NCBI GenBank assembly: GCA_051208045.1
Contig: JBPJFY010000005.1
Location: 186,001 to 250,000 of the forward strand
Origin: LZORAL124-50-18 sp051208045
GTDB taxonomy: Bacteria > Pseudomonadota > Gammaproteobacteria > Pseudomonadales > Oleiphilaceae
Direction: 5' to 3'
Length of the DNA: 64,000 nt
Position 1 is the stretch's first letter. Every line of letters starts with the position of its first letter. Position numbers and translations under genes: made by a program. Below the pieces are notes generated by a model. That model did not search any database, was not told where the DNA came from, and worked only from the letters and a program-made list of their open reading frames with translations. Below, in pieces: positions 15,590 to 23,980 of the stretch.

Positions 15590-16435
15590 ATGCGCTTGAT
15601 GAATGAAAAACGCAGGACGCCTTGGTGCCTTCTCGGGTGGTGGGTCTTGTTATACGCACTTCAGTCCCAGGTGCTGTACGCTCACGAAGAAACAGTGGGG
15701 GCGGTGAGCGTGCCATTGCGTCTGGCCACGGCCAGTGACTTTGTCCCCTACGCCTATCGTCTGGCCAATGGCGAATGGACGGGCATTGATGTCGAGATTG
15801 TTCACCGCATATTTGAAGAGCTGGATATTCCTTTCAAAATTGTCGATCTTCCGAGAAAGCGAATTACCCTGATGCTCCAGGAGGGCGTTATTGATGGCCT
15901 GGTCTCTACCTCCGCTTACCAGATTGAAGAGATGCTCCAGCAGATGTGGTTGTCCAGCGAAATTTACTCTTCCGAGGTTTCGCTCTTCGCCAGAGCAGAC
16001 ACGATAGCGATTGATCCCGAGCAATTGCTGTCAGCCAACCAGGAGCTCCGATTGGGAATGTTGTCTGAGTTTACCAGTGACTTACGTGTTAAGAATCAGC
16101 TCCCGGAGAAACAAATCCTTCGCGTTTTAAGAGATGAGCAGCTGGTAAATTTGATGAAGATTGGGCGAATTGATTTGGCCATTTCGGAAGATATTGCGTT
16201 CATTTATCAGGCGCGGAAAATCGGCTATTTTGATCAAGTCAAACCGGTTGCAGAATTGGCCAGTCGTGCCAGTCGATTTGCGCTGGTTGCTTCGGTGAAA
16301 GAGCGCTTTCCTGACTTGCCCGATAAAATCAATCACCGGATAGAGCATCTGTTGTCGTCAGGTGTGATTGACGACGTGATTGTGAGTTATCTAACCCTCG
16401 GGCCTCAGGTTGTCAGTAGTGGCCCAGCACCTTGA
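15590..16435 (+). CDS. Periplasmic solute-binding protein, family 3 type
   Basis: A 281-residue exported protein. A signal peptide (about residues 1-30, hydrophobic LLGWWVLLYALQSQVLYA) precedes a bilobal fold beginning LRLATASDFVPYAYR, with WTGIDVEIVHRIFEEL and GVIDGLVSTSAY as typical family-3 landmarks. No permease or ATPase gene is next to it, so it may serve a sensory system or an orphan role. AAGGA lies 5 nt before the ATG at 15590. Its last 23 nt overlap the end of the convergent PstS-like gene. Confidence 0.78.
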   Translation: MRLMNEKRRTPWCLLGWWVLLYALQSQVLYAHEETVGAVSVPLRLATASDFVPYAYRLANGEWTGIDVEIVHRIFEELDIPFKIVDLPRKRITLMLQEGVIDGLVSTSAYQIEEMLQQMWLSSEIYSSEVSLFARADTIAIDPEQLLSANQELRLGMLSEFTSDLRVKNQLPEKQILRVLRDEQLVNLMKIGRIDLAISEDIAFIYQARKIGYFDQVKPVAELASRASRFALVASVKERFPDLPDKINHRIEHLLSSGVIDDVIVSYLTLGPQVVSSGPAP

Positions 16436-16838
16436 CGGCCTCTGTGACCTCTTCCGCGGGAAGATAGCCGATAGCCGTGGGTTGCTGCTCCAGCGCCTGG
16501 ATGAGTTCTGCGCTTGTAGCCACTTCTCTGGGAGGCTGACCTTTGCCGGTAAACAGCAGCTTTGACCAGTACGCCCGTAGTTGGCTTTCCGACTTGTTCA
16601 ATACTTTTTCGTAAAACTCTTCGCGGGCTGGCTCGCCTTTTTTTCGGTTAAGTGGGATCACTGCCTGCCCGTTTGGTAAGGTCTTCAACTTGCCCAGAAA
16701 GATGCGAACAATCTCCTGGTGGGCCAGACTTTGCTGAAATGAAGGATGAACAACGATGGCGATTTCGGCGCGAACAAGAGTCGCCCCGAACAGAAGGCCG
16801 ATATAAAAAGGAGCAAAGACTCGCATACGATAGCGCAC
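16413..16838 (-). CDS. Small PstS-like phosphate-binding periplasmic protein
   Basis: A 141-residue protein with a signal peptide (about 1-24, ending LVRA) and a short PBP-like domain. The stretch IVRIFLGKLKTLPNGQAVIPLN is the hallmark of the small PstS-like proteins that often accompany porins and sensor kinases. It is too short for a full two-lobed transporter subunit. It shares strand with the porin-like gene 10 nt upstream, so the two form an operon. It could bind phosphate or a related oxyanion for sensing. Confidence 0.75.
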   Translation of the reverse strand: MRYRMRVFAPFYIGLLFGATLVRAEIAIVVHPSFQQSLAHQEIVRIFLGKLKTLPNGQAVIPLNRKKGEPAREEFYEKVLNKSESQLRAYWSKLLFTGKGQPPREVATSAELIQALEQQPTAIGYLPAEEVTEAVKVLGHY

Positions 16839-16847
16839 GTTTCCCCC

Positions 16848-18008
16848 TTAAAATACGGTGTCGATGGCAAAATTGAATAGAGTGCCTTCATCATCCGAAT
16901 GGTTGAACTTTAGTCGGGTGATTTCAACCTTCAGTGCACTGCTGGCGGCAAAGTCATATCGCAGGCCGAGTGAGAGTGCCTCGGTATCTGAGTCAGCCAC
17001 CAGAGACTTCGCCGTCGCTTTAGCGATATCCAGATCGGGACTGATGCCATCTGGAATTACCGAAAGAAACTGGAAATCCGGGTCGTCTTCTCTCGCCTGA
17101 TACGTCACGTGCACCAGAAAGTCACCAACTTTGTGGCCCAGATGCACATACCAGGCCGTATCATCGGAGATGATGGATTGCTCCTTCAAGTCGGTGATGG
17201 TGTATTCTGCTGTCAACAGCCAGTTGCGATAGTCCACGGAGGCTGCCAGGCTGTAAAATCTTGCGACTTCGCCCTTCAATTCCAGCGTATCGGCCACGGA
17301 GTCAAAGCCGGCCACCCGAAATCCATCGAAATAGGGGAGAAATGCGGCAGCGGTAACCACATCAAAGTCAGCACGATTGGCCGAGGCGCGTAACGTCAGC
17401 CAGTCGCGTACCACTGAGATGTTAGCGCCGGTAAAATGGGTTAAATCCACATCGACGTCTTCGCCCGCTGACAGTGTTTTCTCGTTCAGCCGCCCATAGT
17501 AGGCCTGAATGGTTGCATCCCAGTTCGCCAGACTCATCTGGTACACTGTGTCGATGCCTTCAACACTGTTGGAAAACAAGCGGTAGACCTCTTTTGGTGG
17601 GGTGATCCACGGGTACGCATAACTCACATCCAGAAAGTCCGAATACAAGAAGAGCGGTGCCCGGAGCCGGCCGATGCGAAGGTCCCAGGCTTCGTTCACC
17701 GCGTAAGACAAATAGGCCCATTCTGCCTGCACATGGTAGTCCTCGGTGCCTCGGGCCAGCAGCTGGCCAGTGGCGACCAGCCGCTCATTCACCTGAGCGC
17801 GTACCTGCAGGCCAATACGCGTCACGGGATTAATCTGCAAATCATCATCATAGCCTGAATACGTATCGCGTGAGTCATTGCCATCGTAGATGCCGGCGCC
17901 GGCGGTGAGAAAGCCGTTTATCGAGAGTCCTTCATACTCGATGGCACTCACGGAGGCTGACAAACACAAAGCGAAAACAGGGAAGAGCGGGTAACGAAAA
18001 AACGTCAT
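16848..18008 (-). CDS. Porin-like outer-membrane beta-barrel protein
   Basis: A 386-residue protein with a signal peptide (cleavage likely after ASVSA) and a long run of amphipathic beta strands with aromatic girdles (LSINGFLTAGAGIY, GLQVRAQVNERLVATGQLLA, LRIGRLRAPLF). It ends in FNFAIDTVF, a terminal aromatic residue as in barrel proteins inserted by BamA. The segment LRIGRLRAPLFLYSDFLDVSYAYPW resembles porins found next to PstS-like proteins. The ATG at 18008 is preferred to an in-frame TTG at 18014. Cotranscribed with the PstS-like gene. Substrate specificity cannot be deduced. Confidence 0.72.
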   Translation of the reverse strand: MTFFRYPLFPVFALCLSASVSAIEYEGLSINGFLTAGAGIYDGNDSRDTYSGYDDDLQINPVTRIGLQVRAQVNERLVATGQLLARGTEDYHVQAEWAYLSYAVNEAWDLRIGRLRAPLFLYSDFLDVSYAYPWITPPKEVYRLFSNSVEGIDTVYQMSLANWDATIQAYYGRLNEKTLSAGEDVDVDLTHFTGANISVVRDWLTLRASANRADFDVVTAAAFLPYFDGFRVAGFDSVADTLELKGEVARFYSLAASVDYRNWLLTAEYTITDLKEQSIISDDTAWYVHLGHKVGDFLVHVTYQAREDDPDFQFLSVIPDGISPDLDIAKATAKSLVADSDTEALSLGLRYDFAASSALKVEITRLKFNHSDDEGTLFNFAIDTVF

Positions 18009-18074
18009 ATCCAAGTGGCCAACTGCAATTCATTTTGAATAAGCAAAGAAGGTCACCGGCCGTTTGTCAAACAA

Positions 18075-18096
18075 AAAAGGCGCAGATGCGCCTTTT
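18075..18096. terminator. Bidirectional intrinsic terminator
   Basis: AAAAGGCGCA-GA-TGCGCCTTTT is a perfect 10-bp palindrome with A and U runs on both flanks. It can stop leftward transcription from the orphan gene whose stop is at 18114. Its symmetry would also stop rightward transcription. Confidence 0.8.
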
Positions 18097-18113
18097 GGAA
18101 TCAGGGTTGGCTG

Positions 18114-18890
18114 TTAGAACGACGCCATTTTCTGAAAGATGTAATAGCCGGCTTCATCACTGTCCATCGCGCGGATGCGCTCCATTTCTTCCGGGCTCCA
18201 GAGTTCAGAAACGATGGCATCCGCCAGCCCGCAGTGACAGGAAATCAAATGGATCGTCAACACCTGTGCGTGCCAATGTCGCTCCACACTGCGCGTGCCC
18301 CGCAAGCGCTTGTAAATGCTGCGCGCACCGGTTTCCAGGCTGGTCGCCATGCCGCCGAGCACGGGTACGATCTGCTCGCCTTTTCGGCGCAGCTTACGCT
18401 GCTTTTTGTTGATGATGTAAGGGAGAACGGCGTTGTAGATGGTGTCGTGCTGTAAACGACACCCGTCGCAGCTGGCATGGGCCGGCCCATTACCGTGGAT
18501 AAATTTCAGGTTGTTGATGTGTTGATTGGTTTTGTACGCTGAGACGCCAGCAGCAATGGAAGATCCCACTGCATAAGTACCGGCGACAGCGACCGCGCCA
18601 ATGCCGGTCGCGCTCAACGCCACGGTGCCGCCGGTGGCTGCAGTGTAGGCCATACTGCCAAAGCCTGTTTTCGTGGCGGTTTGGAAAGCGGTAGAGCCGG
18701 TACTGGCCACCACATTCCCCAGTGTTTTTACCGCACCCCAGTCGCTGTGCGCCTGATCTGCGGAGTGAATGCTTTTGACATGCCCCCAGTTGTGCATGTT
18801 CACGCCGGAGCGATCCAGTCCGCGATCGATGTCTGTGACCAGATCGCCTGCCTGGGTGGCTTTTCGGCTAAACCAGTTTTTAATGCCCAT
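18114..18890 (-). CDS. Orphan 258-aa protein with hydrophobic Gly/Ala core and two Cys motifs
   Basis: I do not recognise this family. Residues 1-60 are polar (starting MGIKNWFSRKATQAGDLV). Residues 65-115 are a Gly/Ala/Thr-rich hydrophobic stretch (GSMAYTAATGGTVALSATG then AVAGTYAVGSSIAAGV) that could span a membrane as a glycine zipper. Residues 135-150 have CDGCRLQH, a possible metal-binding CxxC. A basic segment (INKKQRKLRRKGE) and a His/Cys patch (HLISCHCGLAD) follow, and the end is acidic. There is no signal peptide. The gene is isolated, with a bidirectional terminator after it and a 200-nt upstream spacer. A role as a pore-forming or secreted effector is possible but unsupported. Confidence 0.6.
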   Translation of the reverse strand: MGIKNWFSRKATQAGDLVTDIDRGLDRSGVNMHNWGHVKSIHSADQAHSDWGAVKTLGNVVASTGSTAFQTATKTGFGSMAYTAATGGTVALSATGIGAVAVAGTYAVGSSIAAGVSAYKTNQHINNLKFIHGNGPAHASCDGCRLQHDTIYNAVLPYIINKKQRKLRRKGEQIVPVLGGMATSLETGARSIYKRLRGTRSVERHWHAQVLTIHLISCHCGLADAIVSELWSPEEMERIRAMDSDEAGYYIFQKMASF

Positions 18891-19109
18891 GAGTTCAATT
18901 CCTCTGTGTCGCGCTTATTATGTTGTTTCTCTCTAAAGCCCGTATGTAAAAGTTTGAACGAGCTCGTCACTTATTACAGAGTGCGAAATTTCCTTTAAAA
19001 AACCCTCAATTTTGTGACTAATTGTTTCACGTTAGCAGGAATGTCCCGCACCTTCGAGCCTGTCTGCTATCCTTTTTGTGACATTTCGTAAGCGGCGGTG
19101 GGTGGTGCC

Positions 19110-19643
19110 ATGCTTGGATGGCTGGCGGTTTTCTACGCGGTGATCACACAGATCGCATTTGCGTTTCAACAATCCGAGTATACCTGGCAGCGCCACACCA
19201 TCAGTGAGCTGGGCGTGGCGGGCAGCCCGTGGCAACGCGGAGTTGCCTGGGGGGCATTTTTTCCGATCGCTGTGCTGCTGTTCGTTCACTTGGGAAATGC
19301 CTTTTGGATTGACCAGATTTCCTGGGTTGTGTGGGGATGCTTAAACGTGATTCCTTTGGCCTATCTGGGGGCAGCATTGTTTCCCTGTGATCCGGGAGCA
19401 CCCCTGCTTGGCAGCGGGCGAAATCGATTGCATATGGGATTTGCCGGGCTGGAATACCTGATTGGGCCGATGGGGTTGTTTTTGTTGATCGGCGCGGACA
19501 GCGTGATCGCGTTTCTGCTCCTTATTGTGATCTGGGGCGGTAGTGCACTTATGGTCATGCCCGGTTTTCAGGCCTGGCGCGGGCTGATCCAGCGGATTGT
19601 TGAGTATACGCTATTGGGAAGCGTTGCTTATTTGACCTGGTAA
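19110..19643 (+). CDS. DUF998-family membrane protein
   Basis: A 177-residue integral membrane protein with about five hydrophobic helices. The DUF998 signature is visible: YTWQRHTISELGVAGSPWQ after the first helix, then a central FPCDPGAP segment and RNRLHMGFAGLEYLIGP. Function is unknown for the family. The start is uncertain: ATG at 19110 is used, while an in-frame GTG at 19098 is also possible, and neither has a strong ribosome site. The 3' end overlaps the convergent GGDEF gene by 16 nt. Confidence 0.72.
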   Translation: MLGWLAVFYAVITQIAFAFQQSEYTWQRHTISELGVAGSPWQRGVAWGAFFPIAVLLFVHLGNAFWIDQISWVVWGCLNVIPLAYLGAALFPCDPGAPLLGSGRNRLHMGFAGLEYLIGPMGLFLLIGADSVIAFLLLIVIWGGSALMVMPGFQAWRGLIQRIVEYTLLGSVAYLTW

Positions 19644-21376
19644 GCGTACTCGGCGATCTGCGTCTCCGGCATGGGCGGGGCAAGATAATCCCCTTGCAAA
19701 TAATCACAGCCCAAATCGCGCATTGCTGCAGCCAGCGCTTCGCAGTCAATGCCTTCGGCCACGACGGCTTTATTGAGGGTTTTTCCCAGATTGATCATGG
19801 CTCGGGTGCTGGCCTGAGACTCATGGTTTTCGAAATAACTGCGTACATACGATCGGTCGATCACCAGAGCGTCCACGGCATGTGTTTTCAGGTATTGCAT
19901 GGAGTAGTATTCTGTCCCGAAATGATCAATGGCGATGCTGATGCCCAGCTGCTTAAGCCGGTTTAGCTGGGCAAGGGCAGACTCCTTCATCAGTGTGCGC
20001 CCTTTGAGTTCCAGTCTCAGATGATGCGGTGGTACTGAATAGGTAGACAGGATATCCTGTACCTCATTGGTCAGGTTCTCCATCAAGAAATGTGCGTTAG
20101 AGATATCAATGCTGATCCAGCTGCGCTCATCAAGTAGTCCGCTTTCCCGCCAGCGGGTGAACTGCGCCACACTTTCTTTGATGACCCAATGGCCAATTCG
20201 CGTCAGGAGCGGTGTATCCTCCAGCAGCTCAAGATAGGCGGCGGGATCAATCACGCCATGCAGTGGCGATTGCCAGCGGAGTTTTGTTTCTACTGCCCGG
20301 AGTGTTTTCCCGATCGCGCCAAATATCGGTTGATAGTAGAGGCAAAACGCCTGGGATTCCCACGCCTGCTGTATTTCCTGAATTTTTGCGGATTTGTCAT
20401 CCGCGATGGATCTTATCAGGCCATCACAAAACTGATAACTGGAGCCCATCGTACTCTTGGCCTGATACATAGCTGCATCTGCCTGATTCACCAGATGCTT
20501 GGCAATGGATGCCACTTCCTGGTGTGTGTTACCGGAATCTGCTTCCCACAACGCGACACCAATGCTGCAGCGGGCGTTGATTGCCTGACCGTCGGGTATC
20601 TTAATGGGGCTGTCGAGTGCATGAATGAGTTTTTCGGCCACCGCCTGGGGTTCGCCCAGGCCGCGATGGTCACAGGGGATAATCACGGTAAACTCATCTC
20701 CGCCCAGTCGTGCCAGAAAATCCGAAGAGCGCAGTGCTCCCTGAAAAGCGCGGGCGATACCTTGCAGAAAATGATCGCCGGCTTCGTGACCGAGCGTATC
20801 GTTGATGGTTTTAAAATCATCCAGATCGATGAACAATACCGCCAGATCCTGTTGCTTTCTGATTGCCTGGGCGATCGCTATGTTCAAATAACTGTGAAAG
20901 CCTGAGCGGTTTGCCAGTCCAGTCAAAGTATCATGCTGTGCCCGTTTTGATAAGTCCGTTGCAATTTTGTTGCGCTCTACCGAATAGCGAATCACTCGCA
21001 ATACGGTTTCCCGGGTAAACTGTCCTTTGGTGAGATAATCCTGAGCTCCGGTGCGTATCGCCTGTAGCCCCAACTCATCATCATGCATGCCGGTCACGAC
21101 GACAACTGCTTGATGGGGAAAGCTCGATCTCAGCGATTCCAGTCCCGCCAGTCCATGGGCGTCCGGCAGGGAGAGGTCCAGCAGGGCCAGGTGAAAAGGC
21201 TGCTGATAGAGTACACGTTTGGCGTCAGCAAGAGAGTTGACCGAGACCAGAACCAGTTGCTCCCCAAAGATTTTTCGTAATGAAATTTCCATCAGGAGTA
21301 CGTCGTCAATATTGTCTTCGATATGCAGGATGCGCAGTGTTTCTTCGAGTCTGTCGAGCGACGCCACGGGCACCAT
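19628..21376 (-). CDS. Response regulator with GGDEF and degenerate EAL domains
   Basis: A 582-residue three-domain protein. Receiver (about 12-130): IEDNIDDV acidic pair, phosphoacceptor Asp67 in ALLDLSLPD, Lys117. GGDEF (about 140-310): intact GGDEF at 225-229 and an RxxD inhibitory site (RSSD, 216-219) exactly five residues before, so it should make c-di-GMP with product feedback. EAL (about 340-575): the first Glu is kept (E363, ETK instead of EAL), but the Asn of the SxNxS motif is Asp424, LELTES reads LELKGR, DDFG reads DHFG and LKID reads LVID, so hydrolysis is improbable. AAGGGGAAG precedes the ATG at 21376. No partner kinase is adjacent; the domain may instead bind c-di-GMP or a protein. 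Confidence 0.85.
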   Translation of the reverse strand: MVPVASLDRLEETLRILHIEDNIDDVLLMEISLRKIFGEQLVLVSVNSLADAKRVLYQQPFHLALLDLSLPDAHGLAGLESLRSSFPHQAVVVVTGMHDDELGLQAIRTGAQDYLTKGQFTRETVLRVIRYSVERNKIATDLSKRAQHDTLTGLANRSGFHSYLNIAIAQAIRKQQDLAVLFIDLDDFKTINDTLGHEAGDHFLQGIARAFQGALRSSDFLARLGGDEFTVIIPCDHRGLGEPQAVAEKLIHALDSPIKIPDGQAINARCSIGVALWEADSGNTHQEVASIAKHLVNQADAAMYQAKSTMGSSYQFCDGLIRSIADDKSAKIQEIQQAWESQAFCLYYQPIFGAIGKTLRAVETKLRWQSPLHGVIDPAAYLELLEDTPLLTRIGHWVIKESVAQFTRWRESGLLDERSWISIDISNAHFLMENLTNEVQDILSTYSVPPHHLRLELKGRTLMKESALAQLNRLKQLGISIAIDHFGTEYYSMQYLKTHAVDALVIDRSYVRSYFENHESQASTRAMINLGKTLNKAVVAEGIDCEALAAAMRDLGCDYLQGDYLAPPMPETQIAEYAYQVK

Positions 21377-21777
21377 ATCGCTTCCCCTTTTGTTGTTCTT
21401 CCCTTTAAATTAGCATTTTGGCCTCTGAATGCTAGGTCCCAAACTGCCGATACCTACATCGGATTCTTATATCAATAGATGGTTTCAGTCTGAAAATTCA
21501 GGCTGTTCTGGTGAGTGCCATCACTTTTTGGCTGCCTGCCCGGGGCGCTGAGTGTGTACGCGTTTCATCGCCAAATATTTGGCTTGCGATGCGCATGAAA
21601 GTTGGCAGAAATCGGAGGAATCTTTCTGCCCTAAGGGACATGCTTTATTGATAATGATACAAATGTACAGATACGAGTCTCTATTGTGAACTATGCTTCA
21701 TTTTTTTAAAGGAATCTGTGATTAACTCTCGCCAGTCGAAACAATGACCGTCCAAACAAACCAGAGGGGAGAGTAAA
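21377..21777. other. 401-nt intergenic region between divergent genes
   Basis: The region separates the divergent GGDEF-EAL gene and ceramidase-like gene. It contains a perfect 14-bp palindrome, GCCAAATATTTGGC at 21570-21583, flanked by CATC/GATG-like bases. An AT-rich stretch with GATAATGATAC near 21653 only weakly resembles half of a Fur box. I see no RNA gene or protein-coding frame in it. The palindrome is a candidate regulator site. Confidence 0.4.
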
Positions 21778-23826
21778 GTGAGGCAATCATTTGTGTTGAT
21801 TGGGTTGGCTCTGATGCTGAGCGTCAGCGGGTGTACGCAAATGGAGTCGGTCACGGTGCCCTTTGTGCCAGCGAGCAAGCTGGATGGTTCGGCAGAGCGA
21901 TTCCCGGGCCAGTTTATTGCGGGGGCCGCCACCGTGGATATTACACCCCCTCCCAATTCGTTGCCCCGCGCCGGCTATTCCATGTGGTCAACCATGGGCG
22001 AAGGATTTCGAACGCGACTGTACGCTCGGGCCTATTATTTACGGGATGCGGAAGGGGATGCCTACTTGCTCATTCAGACCGATCTCACCTCCGGTTCACG
22101 AATACTGCATACACGCTTAGGTGAATTGTTAGCCCCCACCACGGACATTGATGCCAGCAACTTGACCATCACGGCGACACACAGCCACTCTGCGCCGGGG
22201 CAGATCGTCGGTAGTCAGTTTTATAACAAGCACATTTCTCACAAGGCCGGGTTTGCGCGCGACTATTTTGAATTTGTGCTGGACAAAGTGCATGCCGCTG
22301 CTCAGGAAGCTTATCAATCCGCCGGGCCGGCCACACTCGCCTCCGGAACCCGAGATGTATGGGGGTTAACGCGCAATCGGTCGTTGGAAGCCCATGTTGA
22401 GAATGAGACGGTAGCGAACAAAAGTCAGGGTGATCATCGCACGTTTCACAGTGTGAATCCCTCGATGCATATGGTGCGCATCGATCGGCTTGTCGAGGGT
22501 GCCCAACCCAAACCCCTGGCCGCTTTTGCTTCATTTTCTATCCATGGCACGGCGTTGCCCGGAGATGAAACGCTGTACAATGCGGATCTGTGGGCCTACA
22601 TGCACCTCGATTGGGCCAATGCCATTTTGAAGAGAACGGCGGGCGACGCGCCCGTGCATTTTTCGGCGTTTGAAGGCACGCATGGGGATGTCGCGCCCGC
22701 CAGCCGTTTCGGTATGCTGGGTTACATCGAGGCCAAACGCGTGGGGCAGGCACTGGGTAAAGAGGCGTCCCGATTGTATGACCAGCTGGGTGTGACGCTG
22801 AGTCAGGAGGTGAATATCCAAACCGCTGCTCGGTCAATCAATATTCGCAAAGCGTACCGGATTGAAGATGTTCAAATCTGCGATGAGGCGGCGGCAGGCA
22901 TGACCTTGGCAGCCGCGCCATTGGAGCACACCTCACCGGTGATCGGATATCTGCCGTTTTTCAAACAAGGTTCCCGGCGGTGGGGCGAGGAAGAAGACAA
23001 CTGCCAGGGAAGAAAACGTATTCTCGGCTTTTCCTGGTTACAACCGTTGTTTGAGCCAAAAGACAGCTTCCCGGAAGACGTGTTATTCCAACAAATCCGA
23101 ATTAATGATCTGGTGATTGCGCCGTTCCCCTTCGAGTTGACCGTGGAATCCGGGCGCCGTATCGAGTCTGAACTCCGCAGCACGTTTGACGCAAAAGGCT
23201 TACCGATAAAGCACATTATGGTGACCAGTCTGGCCGGGGGCTATACCGGCTACATCACGACGCCCGAAGAGTATGGGCGCCAATATTATGAGGGCGGCCA
23301 TACGCTCTACGGCAAGCACTCTCTGCCGTTCTTACAGGCTCACTCCCGGCTGTTGGCGTCGGACTGGTTGTCCTCGGGAGGGAACGTCGTTGATATGCCC
23401 GCACAGTGGCAGTATCACTTTGAGATGCGGGATTTTCTTCCAGCAGCGGCAGACCCACTCGGTGAGCGGCGGGAAGTGCAAACGCCCGTTTTTACGCATG
23501 CCGAGGTCAATGAAGAAGGGCGGTGGGCATTTCGCTGGGAGGATGCGGCACCGGCAAACATGCTGTTTCATCAGCCACTGGTGTCCGTTGAAATGCGTGC
23601 TCAACAGGCCGACGATTGGCGGCCGCTGGTTCGGGAGGGTGTGGCAGTGAATGATCAGGGGTACGACCTTTCCGTGCGGATGATTTCCGGGCCAAACGAG
23701 CAGGGGATGGCGGTGTATGAAGCTTCCTGGCATGATCCGCTTTTCCAGGGAGAGTCCATTGCGTACCGGTTTGCTATTGCGCCACGGGAGTCATTTCCTA
23801 CTTTTTATTCCAGTGAATTTCATTAA
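21778..23826 (+). CDS. Neutral ceramidase-family lipoprotein lacking the usual active-site serine
   Basis: A 682-residue protein of the neutral/alkaline ceramidase family, starting at GTG 21778 behind GAGGGGAGAG. A lipoprotein signal ends in SVSGC (Cys19), unlike the plain Sec signals of known secreted bacterial ceramidases. Family landmarks are present: AGAATVDITPP near 48, the zinc-binding ATHSHSAPG (133-141), FSIHGTALPGD and a C-terminal immunoglobulin-like domain. The signature hexapeptide GDVSPN, which carries the essential Ser, reads GDVAPA (303-308), so that Ser is Ala306. It may hydrolyse another N-acyl or amide lipid, or be inactive. It precedes the desaturase operon on the same strand with a separate promoter between them. 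Confidence 0.82.
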   Translation: MRQSFVLIGLALMLSVSGCTQMESVTVPFVPASKLDGSAERFPGQFIAGAATVDITPPPNSLPRAGYSMWSTMGEGFRTRLYARAYYLRDAEGDAYLLIQTDLTSGSRILHTRLGELLAPTTDIDASNLTITATHSHSAPGQIVGSQFYNKHISHKAGFARDYFEFVLDKVHAAAQEAYQSAGPATLASGTRDVWGLTRNRSLEAHVENETVANKSQGDHRTFHSVNPSMHMVRIDRLVEGAQPKPLAAFASFSIHGTALPGDETLYNADLWAYMHLDWANAILKRTAGDAPVHFSAFEGTHGDVAPASRFGMLGYIEAKRVGQALGKEASRLYDQLGVTLSQEVNIQTAARSINIRKAYRIEDVQICDEAAAGMTLAAAPLEHTSPVIGYLPFFKQGSRRWGEEEDNCQGRKRILGFSWLQPLFEPKDSFPEDVLFQQIRINDLVIAPFPFELTVESGRRIESELRSTFDAKGLPIKHIMVTSLAGGYTGYITTPEEYGRQYYEGGHTLYGKHSLPFLQAHSRLLASDWLSSGGNVVDMPAQWQYHFEMRDFLPAAADPLGERREVQTPVFTHAEVNEEGRWAFRWEDAAPANMLFHQPLVSVEMRAQQADDWRPLVREGVAVNDQGYDLSVRMISGPNEQGMAVYEASWHDPLFQGESIAYRFAIAPRESFPTFYSSEFH

Positions 23827-23925
23827 AAAAGTCTATGTGTAAATAATTACGATAATTTAGAAATAAAATAACATAATAAAAACAAGTATATAAATCCGCA
23901 TCATGATCAACAATTGATCTATAGG

Positions 23926-23969
23926 TTGACATCGTAATATTTTCAGCGTACAAATGTGCGCTGAAAATA
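23926..23969 (+). promoter_or_regulatory. Promoter with palindromic operator for the desaturase operon
   Basis: TTGACA at 23926-23931 and TACAAA at 23949-23954 form a -35/-10 pair with an exact 17-bp spacer. A perfect 11-bp inverted repeat (TATTTTCAGCG at 23938-23948 and its complement at 23959-23969, 10-nt centre) covers the spacer end, the -10 box and the start point. This is ideal repressor geometry. In pseudomonads desCB is controlled by the TetR-type DesT from a palindrome at the promoter; an analogous repressor is likely but not encoded here. Confidence 0.75.
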
Positions 23970-23980
23970 CGAGGTATGCT

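Noticed and set aside
20189..20905. Plus-strand open frame of 238 codons
   Set aside because: It is the complement of the GGDEF-EAL gene and encodes no recognisable product.
21650..21670. GATAATGATAC as a Fur box
   Set aside because: Only about half of the 19-bp consensus matches and there is no second half-site.
23954..23980. ATG start at 23954 for desC
   Set aside because: It falls between the -10 box and the predicted transcription start, so it would not be in the mRNA.
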